Origin: an archaeon
GTDB lineage: Archaea; EX4484-52; WAPT01
Direction of reading: 5' to 3'
Assembly (NCBI GenBank): GCA_029258795.1
Contig: JAPDKB010000007.1
Coordinates: 243,070-307,069, forward strand
DNA: 64,000 nt
In this document: piece by piece, positions 8,409 through 17,100 of the stretch
Layout: the number at the start of each line of letters is the position of its first letter
Position numbering within the stretch: the first letter of the stretch is position 1
Notes under the pieces: generated by a model
What the model was told of the DNA's origin: nothing
The model's input: only the letters and a program-made list of their open reading frames with translations
Database searches by the model: none
Translations under genes and position numbers: made by a program

Positions 8409-10967
8409 TCACCACCTGAACTTGTTCCTGATCCACTGGGCAAGGCGGTTCATTTCCTTGGCTCTCTCTCCCAAGAACGTGTAGCTGTGCTCCGGAAGTG
8501 TCAGCAAGCCCTCTATCGGGTCCATTGCATGCATTTTCACCGCCTGATACTGTGCGGCTTCAAACTCCGGCCCGAGTCCGTAGAAGTCTGGAGGTAGCTT
8601 GTCGGGAGGTACTTCTTCCTCAAGATGCTTTACCATCAGCCTCAAAGCTACAGCGCTGTCTTCTGGTGGTCCTGCAGCACCCCACTCCCAAATCATATAC
8701 GCGTCCTTCATACCTTTCTTTCTTAACAACCATAACCATTTATAAAGTATGTACATGTCCAAGCTGAAGAGCTGAATCTGTCCGTGCAAGCCACCATAAG
8801 GGCGTGGCGCATTTATATGCACCATCCTCACATATTTGGCATCCCCCTCCCTTATGTTCTCCTCCACATCCTTGATGGGGTCAATGAGGTTGGTGGTGAG
8901 GTGCTCAAAATCAATGGTGTATGATATGTGCTCGCCTTTCTCTATGCTTTTAACCAGAGCTATGTGGTGGTGTGCATGCATTACTCTAAGCTGACCTTCA
9001 AGTCCCGGAGCCGGTTGCTCAGTCTCCACAAAAATGTGGATTTTGTTTTTCTTGCAGTACTCGTAGATGGAAAGATCCATTTCGTCATTTTCCAGATCCC
9101 TCAGAATTCTGCTGTCCATTACACTACCCTTATCCTGCTCTTTTTCTATTCTCCACTCTCTGACCTGCTCCGGCAATCCACCCATATTCCATGGAGGTGT
9201 TTTCACAAGCAAGTGTCCCTGAATGTACTTGCATGCAACTGCGGTGATTATAAGCTCGATTATCTTCTGCACGGGTATTTTGGCCCTGTTGCCTTTATCA
9301 TCTTCATAAACGGATTCTCCCTTGTTCGCACGGTCTATGGCCACGTCAGGTTTTATTCTACAACCTGCTTCCCTCTCCACTATCTCCTTCCAGAGGAAAT
9401 CTCCTGTTTCGGACATGTACTTGGCAACCACCTCATAGCTTACCCTTTCCTGTGCCTCACTTCCCTGCTGTTTCCACAGTTCAAAAAGCTGGTCGAAATC
9501 CATGTTTAGCACAGTTCTAATCACATCACTGCAAAGCATGAAATGCTTGTAAGCTCTGGAAAGTCCTACCGCACCATTCCCTTTTCTCAACGCTTCTTCG
9601 GGAGCTACACCATTGTTCAGCACCCTCGTAAATATTCTGTAAACGATGCTATACCTCAAAAGTTCCTCAATTTCTTCCCTCAATTTGTTCTCATCGGGAA
9701 TCCTGCTTTCATCACACATCTCGACCTTGTGTTTGATAACATAGTAGTTTTTCAGTTCCTCATTAAGTGCTTGAAAATATCCTGCTTTGCTGGGGTCTCG
9801 CTGTCTTTGTTGTGCCTTTTCTTTGATCCCCTCAGCTTCTATTTGTAGCTCGTTTATTTTTCTTTCATTACTCTCCTTTCTTTCTTCTAGTTTCCTAATT
9901 TCGTTAATGATGTTTTCTTTTTCTTCTTCTTTGCTTACAACTTCAAGTTGATACCCAAGATCCCTGATCATTTTCTCAATTTGCGTTATTTCTGATTTTA
10001 ACGCAATAATTTGGGCGTTGATTTCAGAAAGTCTTTTCCTTTCATCAGGAGTAAGATCTAGCAGTTTCTCAGCTTCCTTCGTTTTATTCTCAAGTTCCCT
10101 TATCTTCTTATCAAGTTCTTCCAGAATTTTTGGTCTTGCTAACTTCCAGTACTTTAATTTCATTCTGTTCAGCTCTCTCGCTGCAAACACAACTCTTTCT
10201 TTAAAATCCCTACCCGGATATTTGGGCCCTTCATCAGTCTCTATTTGCTCAGTTGTGCTCAAAAAGTATGAAACCTCGGCGTTTGGCACGCTACCAAGCA
10301 CTCGGTATAGGACGTTCACGAATCTTGCCTTGAACCATTCCTTAAACCAGGGTATATGTTTCTTCTTGCCATCTGATGGATCTTTAAATTTCCCTTCAGA
10401 GACCTTCTCAATCCACATAGCCAAATTTTCACCCGTAAATGAGTACTGTGGAACAGGATACTCATGGGCTGCAAGATAATAGACAAGGCCGGGTCTCGGT
10501 TTGTGGGAAGTGTGAAACAGAATAAATTTGGCACCCGTTTTTTTTGCTATTATCGCTGTTCTCTGCACATTGCGGTGGTGTCTTTCCCATTCATAAGCAT
10601 TTGCCACACCCAAATCTATGGCAATTTCTCCAGTTACAGGAGCGTGTATTCCGAATCCAAAGTATGGGCCCTGAGCTTCAATCACCCTTTTTACCTCGTC
10701 CTCCACGCCATGCTCATAAGCCTCCGCTATACTCTCAAAATCAACTTCCACAAAATCAAAACCCTGTCTTGCTCCAAAAGCAATTTTTCTGGCTATCCCG
10801 GAGAGAGCCATTCTCTCTGCTCCCTGCCTGAACTGGGCAAATCCAGGGGTAACTCCTATTATATAGCCGATGGGTCTGTTGTGTTCGTCCCACCTTCCCT
10901 GCGGCTTCTTTTCCGTTGGATTGGCATTGCTCTTTTCCTTTGGCTTTTTAAGTTTGTCCAGCACCAT
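8409..10967 (-). CDS. Large xylose-isomerase-like TIM-barrel protein split by a coiled-coil insert
   Basis: 852 residues. The N-terminal part (about 30-240) looks like the first strands of an AP-endonuclease-2/xylose-isomerase-type barrel: IGYIIGVTPGFAQF, GFDFVEVDFESI, GFGIHAPVTGEI, GAKFILFHTSH. Residues about 280-400 are a long Glu/Lys coiled coil. The barrel resumes near 650 with IHIFVETEQPAPG, HAHHHIALVKS, YTIDFEHLTTN, MVHINAPRPYGGLHGQ and YMIWEWGAAG, supplying His, Glu and Asp residues typical of metal sites. Endonuclease IV or sugar isomerase activity is possible, but the size and insert are unlike known enzymes. It is transcribed from the shared promoter at 10981-10994. Confidence 0.65.
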   Translation of the reverse strand: MVLDKLKKPKEKSNANPTEKKPQGRWDEHNRPIGYIIGVTPGFAQFRQGAERMALSGIARKIAFGARQGFDFVEVDFESIAEAYEHGVEDEVKRVIEAQGPYFGFGIHAPVTGEIAIDLGVANAYEWERHHRNVQRTAIIAKKTGAKFILFHTSHKPRPGLVYYLAAHEYPVPQYSFTGENLAMWIEKVSEGKFKDPSDGKKKHIPWFKEWFKARFVNVLYRVLGSVPNAEVSYFLSTTEQIETDEGPKYPGRDFKERVVFAARELNRMKLKYWKLARPKILEELDKKIRELENKTKEAEKLLDLTPDERKRLSEINAQIIALKSEITQIEKMIRDLGYQLEVVSKEEEKENIINEIRKLEERKESNERKINELQIEAEGIKEKAQQRQRDPSKAGYFQALNEELKNYYVIKHKVEMCDESRIPDENKLREEIEELLRYSIVYRIFTRVLNNGVAPEEALRKGNGAVGLSRAYKHFMLCSDVIRTVLNMDFDQLFELWKQQGSEAQERVSYEVVAKYMSETGDFLWKEIVEREAGCRIKPDVAIDRANKGESVYEDDKGNRAKIPVQKIIELIITAVACKYIQGHLLVKTPPWNMGGLPEQVREWRIEKEQDKGSVMDSRILRDLENDEMDLSIYEYCKKNKIHIFVETEQPAPGLEGQLRVMHAHHHIALVKSIEKGEHISYTIDFEHLTTNLIDPIKDVEENIREGDAKYVRMVHINAPRPYGGLHGQIQLFSLDMYILYKWLWLLRKKGMKDAYMIWEWGAAGPPEDSAVALRLMVKHLEEEVPPDKLPPDFYGLGPEFEAAQYQAVKMHAMDPIEGLLTLPEHSYTFLGERAKEMNRLAQWIRNKFRW

Positions 10968-10980
10968 GATAACTCACATT

Positions 10981-10994
10981 CATTTATATAGATG
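10981..10994. promoter_or_regulatory. Near-palindromic TATA element between divergent genes
   Basis: CATTTATATAGATG lies between the starts at 10967 (minus) and 11027 (plus). Being nearly palindromic it can act as a TATA box in both directions. The centre is about 20 bases from the minus start, suggesting a leaderless mRNA, and about 39 from the plus start. Confidence 0.6.
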
Positions 10995-11026
10995 AATGCT
11001 CAAAATAAAACTTTGGGTGTTTGACA

Positions 11027-11710
11027 GTGGGTCTGGCAGATAAGCTGGGAGGAATCACCTCAAAATTCAAGAGGAAATCTCTCGACCAGAAGATAGATGA
11101 AGCTCTGAAAAGTCAATCTTCCACTAACAGAATGAGCGATTTTTCAAGCACTTTCTCACAGCTAAACAAAAACGCTGCTGAAAGGTTCAGAAGTGAGGTG
11201 AGTGGAGCTGGCAAGGCCATGTTCACGAGAGCTGAGGAGAGATTTGATTCAAACTACCCCGCGATAGAAAAAGCTCCTTTTGGAGATATGACTCAGGAAA
11301 GCCCTTTGACCAGGGACTTCGATAAGTTCCCATCAGGAGATAACTTTCAAAGCGGTTTTGAAAGAATGGAAACAAAGAGAGAGCCCGCTGCGCCAATGGA
11401 AGAGAATCCCTTCATGCATGCAGCAACGTCCATGCCCTCCCTACCTGAGGAAAATAATGCTCAACCTCAACCCCCATTTCAGCAGGAAAGCGCACGTTCC
11501 TTCTCAACCACTGAGGTCTCTTCTCATCCCGGTGTTGAGACAAGAGCAAGGGAAAGTTTTGGTGAAACCTCCCTTCCTTTATCATCTCCGCATCCCACAA
11601 GCACCACCCAAGCCGATATTTCCGCGGTTCTGAGGGAGTTGCAGGCCATCAGGGAGCAGAATGCCGTAATTCTTGAAAAGCTGAAAAGAATCGAGGAGCG
11701 GTTGAGGTGA
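11027..11710 (+). CDS. Hypothetical disordered protein with C-terminal coiled coil
   Basis: 227 residues from GTG at 11027, preceded by GGGTG with 7-base spacing (an in-frame TTG at 11021 is the alternative). The body is rich in Ser, Pro, Glu, Gln and Phe with little predicted fold. The last 35 residues (ISAVLRELQAIREQNAVILEK onward) form a regular heptad helix ending in a basic stretch. It may be an oligomerising adaptor, but nothing identifies a function. It is divergent from the TIM-barrel gene. Confidence 0.6.
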   Translation: MGLADKLGGITSKFKRKSLDQKIDEALKSQSSTNRMSDFSSTFSQLNKNAAERFRSEVSGAGKAMFTRAEERFDSNYPAIEKAPFGDMTQESPLTRDFDKFPSGDNFQSGFERMETKREPAAPMEENPFMHAATSMPSLPEENNAQPQPPFQQESARSFSTTEVSSHPGVETRARESFGETSLPLSSPHPTSTTQADISAVLRELQAIREQNAVILEKLKRIEERLR

Positions 11711-11759
11711 AGAGCAGGAGCTGAATGGAAAACAGAATAATGAGAGTGCACTCAAACAC

Positions 11760-12293
11760 TCAGTAGTTGAATCCTGCTCCTTTGGGCACGGTGACGCGTT
11801 CCGTCTTCTGAACCGGTATGCCGAGCATCTCTCTCAACGCGTTCTCTATCGTCATCAGCATCTTTTTGGAAACTTCGAAATATTTGGTGCGCTGCTTGTT
11901 GTAGAATAGGTAGGAATATGTCCACCAGAAGCTCTTGTGTATGCTGTGAGAATAAGGCACCCTCGTTTCAAGCACACCTCCGTATTTCAGAGTCATGTGT
12001 CCCATTTTTTGCGGGTCATCTCCCTGCTGACCCCAGGCACGCATCTTGAACTTGAGAGATGTCCATCTGTCAAAAGCTCTGTTTGCCTCAACTTCATAAT
12101 AAAAGCTGCCATCGGTGGTGTCCCACCTCACATCCTTTTCCCATACATCGGGACTTCCTATCTCCAGCACATGTTTGAGCAGCTCCACCATCTTATCCTT
12201 AAAACCCAAGGGATTTGGTCCTCTATAGGTTATTTTTTTCATTTCATGCGGTGCGAAGACCATGTCGGAATAGTAAAGCTCTTTGTTAGCCAT
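11760..12293 (-). CDS. Uncharacterised protein, paralogue of the upstream gene
   Basis: 177 residues. It shares the layout and spaced identities of its upstream neighbour: FAPHEMKKITYRGPNP against FEPHEEIFINYSGPHP at the N-terminus, a beta-rich centre with Trp and charged residues, and near the end WWTYSYLFYNKQRTKYFEVSKK against FWHTVFYHKKRMEYIQIGRR. The pattern suggests an alpha/beta fold with a long C-terminal helix. No family recognised. The ATG overlaps the upstream stop by 8 bases, so the two are co-translated and may form a heterodimer. Confidence 0.65.
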   Translation of the reverse strand: MANKELYYSDMVFAPHEMKKITYRGPNPLGFKDKMVELLKHVLEIGSPDVWEKDVRWDTTDGSFYYEVEANRAFDRWTSLKFKMRAWGQQGDDPQKMGHMTLKYGGVLETRVPYSHSIHKSFWWTYSYLFYNKQRTKYFEVSKKMLMTIENALREMLGIPVQKTERVTVPKGAGFNY

Positions 12294-12801
12294 GTTCCCT
12301 CAACTCCTCCATATACTTCTTTACTTCTTCTTCCAGCTTCCTCACTATCCTTCTCCCAATCTGAATGTATTCCATCCTTTTTTTGTGGTAAAACACGGTG
12401 TGCCAGAAGCGTCTAGCCATCTCGTAAAAGATGGATTGCTGGAGCAGCGTGTCCTGCGGGTACTCGGTTATTAGCGCGGCATCTATGGAGATGGTCACTG
12501 GGCCCTTTCCGTTTTTGGAAAAGCCCTTCATCTTTATGTCAGCGCGAATGTGGGAATAGACGTCCATCTGCTTTATTACGCGCCACCACACGTTGAATTT
12601 TATCTCGTTCTCACTTGGCGTTTCCCATGTAAAAGCTATCTCCTGAATATGGCTTCTGGGGATGTTGAATATGACCGGCATGAGTTCCTGCATTTTGGAA
12701 TACAGCCTTTCGGGGTGGGGTCCGGAATAATTTATGAATATCTCTTCATGGGGTTCAAAGAGGTCGTCATAAATCACAAGCTTGGTCCTTGCCCATACCA
12801 T
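12286..12801 (-). CDS. Uncharacterised protein, first of a tandem paralogous pair
   Basis: 171 residues. It begins MVWARTKLVIYDDLFEPHEE and then INYSGPHPERLYSKM, matching the downstream paralogue (see 11760-12293). The centre has alternating hydrophobic strands (EIKFNVWWRVIKQM, SHIRADIKMKGF). The C-terminus is a basic amphipathic helix ending KKYMEELREHG. It is transcribed from the palindromic TATA box at 12826-12835, 29 bases from the ATG, implying a leaderless or nearly leaderless mRNA. Function unknown. Confidence 0.65.
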   Translation of the reverse strand: MVWARTKLVIYDDLFEPHEEIFINYSGPHPERLYSKMQELMPVIFNIPRSHIQEIAFTWETPSENEIKFNVWWRVIKQMDVYSHIRADIKMKGFSKNGKGPVTISIDAALITEYPQDTLLQQSIFYEMARRFWHTVFYHKKRMEYIQIGRRIVRKLEEEVKKYMEELREHG

Positions 12802-12825
12802 GATAATAATAAGAGGTAATAGCTA

Positions 12826-12835
12826 TTTATATAAA
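12826..12835. promoter_or_regulatory. Perfectly palindromic TATA box serving two divergent genes
   Basis: TTTATATAAA is its own reverse complement. Its centre is about 29 bases from the minus start (12801) and about 26 from the plus start (12857). One TATA box could therefore place leaderless transcripts in both directions. Confidence 0.65.
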
Positions 12836-12856
12836 TTGCAAGAAAATAGTAAAAGT

Positions 12857-13249
12857 ATGGAGCTGGAAACCCTGGAAGTTATTGTGGGGCTGTTGCTTCT
12901 TTTCTTTGGAATATACCTTCTCTACTTTATGGATGTGATTTCCCATATCGTTGGTGTGTTTAAACTAGGGAAGAAAAGGGAGATCAAGCCGGGAGATATC
13001 CATCTCACCATCATCATGCTTCTCGGAATAGTTTTTGTGGTTGCAGGTGCGTGGATGCTCGTTGATGTCGTTGGGATCAGAAGGCTCATGGTAAAATTTG
13101 CAGGCCTAGTGTCATTTCTCTTTGCAAGTTTCCTCGTGTTCCACTTCCCTGACAGTAAAAAGTATCAGCCAGCTGGCTTTGAAACCATAGCCGTGCTTTT
13201 GGGAATTGTGTTTTATGCCATTGCTCTCTACCTGCTGATATTCGCGTGA
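12857..13249 (+). CDS. Four-helix membrane protein, hypothetical
   Basis: 130 residues from ATG at 12857; the frame extends upstream but that part spans the TATA box and so cannot be translated. Four hydrophobic segments are clear (VIVGLLLLFFGIYLLYFM, IIMLLGIVFVVAGAWMLV, GLVSFLFASFLVF, IAVLLGIVFYAIALYLLIF), with a short basic loop KLGKKREIKPG after the first. No family recognised. Divergent from the paralogous pair. Confidence 0.65.
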   Translation: MELETLEVIVGLLLLFFGIYLLYFMDVISHIVGVFKLGKKREIKPGDIHLTIIMLLGIVFVVAGAWMLVDVVGIRRLMVKFAGLVSFLFASFLVFHFPDSKKYQPAGFETIAVLLGIVFYAIALYLLIFA

Positions 13250-13267
13250 GAGAAGAATGCGTGGGGC

Positions 13268-14077
13268 TCAAGAGGTTATGCGCTTCTTTCTCCACATCGC
13301 AATCCCTGCAAGCAGAGCAACAACCGCTGCTCCAGCCCCTAAAGCTGAATAGTGTAGCGCCGTAAAGCCGGTGATCGCTGATGATACGCTGCCTGATGGC
13401 AATGATGCGAGCTGATCCTTCTTTACGTTGTCACTCTCAACGATGCTGCACGGCTGCACCTCAAGCGGTTTGTTCAGATCGGTGCCGCAGTTGTTCACAT
13501 CCTCGCAGCTTCTCGTCTGCATTCCGTCCTTGCAGGAGCTCCACTCCGTGCATACCCACCTTTCAACACATTCACTGGTGGTGGTTGAGGCGGTATTCTC
13601 GTTCTCACTCCCATTCGGCTCTTCAGTTGTGGTTGTTGGTGGTGATGATGCTGCGCCTGCTGTTGCAGCCCCTCCAGATGTTGAGGTCTGGCTTTCTGGA
13701 GAGATGGTGCCACCTTCCTCTCTGGTGATGGTTAAGTCCAGTCGCGTTACACACCCATTGCAAAAGTAGTAAGTAGCTGCCAACGTGCCATCAACATAAA
13801 TCTTGATTTCCTTACCGCTCATGTCGTTGTTGGGATCATCCACGTAGAATATCGGGTCATAACCATATTTTCCATCACTAACTGTGGTTTTGGCCACCAC
13901 CTTTCCATCCACCTCGGCAGTGATCACCGTACCATCCGGAGCTATATTTCCATTTATGTACACGCTCCCATAAAAAGCGTGAGGTACTCCCGGAATGGCA
14001 AGCACCGCTCCGGTCATCAAGCTGAGCAACACAAATGCAGAGACAACCATTCCAACAGAGTTTTTCGAACCTATCAT
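13268..14077 (-). CDS. Surface protein with a thrombospondin-like repeat and C-terminal anchor
   Basis: 269 residues. ATG at 14077 follows GAGGTG by 7 bases; in-frame ATGs 15 and 33 bases upstream are less likely. There is a signal peptide (MVVSAFVLLSLMTGAVLA), then a beta-sandwich resembling archaeal carboxypeptidase-regulatory-like domains (YGSVYINGNIAPDGTVITAEV). Next come a Ser/Thr/Gly/Glu linker, a TSP1-like module CVERWVCTEWSSC...QTRSC...NNC...C, and a C-terminal membrane helix followed by RKKR. It is probably exported and anchored by its C-terminus, exposed on the cell surface. It lies downstream of the giant surface protein with a hairpin between them. Confidence 0.7.
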   Translation of the reverse strand: MIGSKNSVGMVVSAFVLLSLMTGAVLAIPGVPHAFYGSVYINGNIAPDGTVITAEVDGKVVAKTTVSDGKYGYDPIFYVDDPNNDMSGKEIKIYVDGTLAATYYFCNGCVTRLDLTITREEGGTISPESQTSTSGGAATAGAASSPPTTTTEEPNGSENENTASTTTSECVERWVCTEWSSCKDGMQTRSCEDVNNCGTDLNKPLEVQPCSIVESDNVKKDQLASLPSGSVSSAITGFTALHYSALGAGAAVVALLAGIAMWRKKRITS

Positions 14078-14105
14078 TTTTGAACACCTCATAAAATCAA
14101 AGAGA

Positions 14106-14126
14106 AGCACAGCGTTGCGCTGTGCT
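14106..14126 (-). other. Intercistronic hairpin
   Basis: AGCACAGCG-TTG-CGCTGTGCT gives a 9-bp GC-rich stem with a 3-base loop between the two surface-protein genes. There is no strong U-tract after it on the minus strand, so it may be an mRNA processing or stabilising element rather than a terminator. Confidence 0.5.
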
Positions 14127-14155
14127 CCCAGTCCTATCGATCATTCTTACGGCTT

Positions 14156-17100
14156 TCACCATCCGCCTATGCATTTAAAATCCCTGTTCCAGACGCAGGT
14201 GGTTGCTGGAGCGTACAGCTCTTCTTCATCCAGTTCTATCCAGTACCCCTTCCCTGCATACATCCTGTTGTCAAAGCACCTGTCTCCGTACGGACATGCG
14301 TTCAGCGGGATCCACCAAGTGTAGCCGTTTCCGCAGTTAAGGTATGTCCACAGCGAGCTCCATTTTGGATAGCCCTCATGTGTGTTTATCAGTGAGTTGA
14401 GCGCACAGTACACCTTATCTCCGTAGATGTAACGGTTGTGGTATCCATATCCATGGCCACAGTAGTCCCACATGTCATCCCAACCGTACATCTGCCACTT
14501 TATGCCATAGTAGCCTATCAGGTTCCAGCCCTTGGCGAGCTTTCTGCTTGGTGGTGTTGTTGCCGGGCTGAATAAACTTCCACCAATGGTGAGCCATACA
14601 GGATTCTCTGCACTTCCGTTCATTGAAAGTACCCAGTAGCCGTAACCCGGTTCTATGGTGTTGAAGTCCTTGGGACCATCATCGTCAGGAGTCCACACAT
14701 ACCATGTACCGTTCTCGTATTTCCACACTGCAAGTATGCTATCCTCTATGTCGTGGAACACCACATCTATGTTGCTGTTGAGCAGCACAAATGGCACGGA
14801 TATGAGGTTCCACTTTTTGTAGAGCGGAATGTCGAGCTTTGTTCCCTCAACCTTGAACTTCTCAACATCCAGCAAGCTTCTGTTCACATTACCAACTCTG
14901 TCCACACAGTAATACTCGAGCTCATGCTCTGTCTCTTCCAGGAAGTAGAAGGACTGCATCTCTCCTTCCCATGCCATGCAGCAAAAGCCATCTCCACTTG
15001 AGTTGTATGCACCTCCGTACTCCTCACAGTATCTTTCCGTTACGTCATCTCCGTCCATGCTTACTTTAAAGCATGCTATTTCGGCTCCAGCCGGATGTTC
15101 GCCAGTATCCTCACACCCAAGCGTTATTGGTGTGAGCATGGTCACCTGCCAGCACTCCAACGCATCGCTATCATTTATCCAGCACCTTTCGTTAGCTTCT
15201 GGATAAAAGTTGCTCTCTGGATCGTTGTTCTTGCCCGGAGTCCACATATCGCTTGGTTTGCCCACTTCCTTGAGAGGAGTTGGTGCTGTGGTATCCACAA
15301 AAATGCATCTCTTGCTAATATTGGCGGTTTTATTCACATTATCAACGCTGTAGTACTCGATCAGGTGGCATGACTCCTCGCCTATTATGAATGGAGTACC
15401 ATTCCAGAGCTGGAAGCTGCCGTTTCCTTCCGCGTCGCTACACATGCTGGTGTTGTAGCAGTATTCATCATCCACAAGCGTCACACGATAATATGTGGAG
15501 TTCACTCCGCTTGGATGTGGGCCCAGATCAACAGCATGCAGTGTGAATTCTGTAGTTGCTCCAACCCATTCGGATGTTCCATTGGTGTAGTACGGCACAC
15601 CAACTTCAAGCTCTGTGGTTGGAGGTGTCTTATCCACGATAAAAGCGCCAAATATCTCGTCATCGTTATGAAGTCCGTCCTCGCACCACACTCTGAGCAG
15701 ATATGCATGCTCCTCCGGCAGTATTATGTTGAAACTTGCTCCTTCATCCGTAACCTCACTTTCCTCATCATCATCCACATCGTAGTACTGCCATTTACAG
15801 CTCACCATGTCAACAGGATGTGGTTGCTGATCGTACGCCTCAACATGAATATAGCTTGCAGTGTCTATCATGCAGAACTCTCCCTTGTCCTGCCCCCCTA
15901 TACTGCAGTTTCCGTACTTTGGTCCAACAACGGTGATGTTCATGTAGGGTGGTGTGTTGTCCACAACATCAATCTCGCTCTCCACCTCATTGCTGTTCTG
16001 AAGCGCGTCCGTACAGTAATACTCGACTAGGTGGCATGACTCTTCCGGCAAAGTTATGCTTTCTCCGCTTGCTACCTCCGTCCATTGGGTTGGCTCGCTC
16101 CAATTCTGGCAGTCGTTGCTGATTGCATACCTGTAATAAATCACTTCTCCACCAACCGGATGCTCACCCGTATCCTCACACATGAAGGTTATCGGAGTTG
16201 TGGTGGAAATGTAAGTCATGTTGTCCTCCTCAATTTTAGGATCGCCTATTACTTTGTCCATAGTGGGTGGCGTGTTATCCACAAAAACACACTGCTTTTT
16301 TATGGTTTCCACATTCCCGATCTCATCAACGCTGTAGTACTCGATCAGGTGGCATGACTCCTCGCCTATTATGAATGGAGTACCATTCCAGAGCTGGAAG
16401 CTGCCGTTTCCTTCTGCATTCTGGCAGTCATAATTGCTCCAGCAAGGAGTATTGCTGTCCATCAGGGTTACGCGGTAATGGGTGGAATTGACGCCAGAAG
16501 CACATGTTGTTCCTTCGGGGTTGTCCACCGCATCAAGCACCAGTCTGGTAGAGCTGCTTATCCACCTAACAACATTACCATCATTATTCTCGGTGTATGT
16601 TTCGCCATCATAAGTTTTGGTTGTGGTTGGTGCTTCACTATCCACATAAAACTTCTCTTCATCCACCTTACAGTTATCAAGAGCATCACAACATGTAACC
16701 TTGAGTGTGTGCTCCGTGCTCTCAGCAAATCTAACCCTGCAGAAGTTCTGGTTGTCACATTCGGTTATGGAAATGAACGGGTTATCATCCACGCTGTATT
16801 CGAAAGTACACTTCACATCATTCACAGCACATCCCGCGCTTGCATCATCCTGAGCCGATACATTGACCTCTGTGGCATGGGCGCCTCCTCTAACGCGGCA
16901 GACGTCCTGCTCGCTTGTGGGCGGGCATACACCAATCTTAGGCTCACCCACACCCTTGCTTATCACGGGTGGTCTGGAATCCACCTTGAAGATTTCGGAA
17001 TCCTCAGTACCCTTGTTGCCTAAGGCGTCCATACAGAAGAACGTTAAGTTATGAGATGAGTCCTCCATGAACTCGAACGAGTACTTATTATCTCCAACTT

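Noticed and set aside
15341-16414. Direct 90-bp repeats as ends of a mobile element
   Set aside because: Both copies are in frame within the same gene and encode the same module; no transposase between them.
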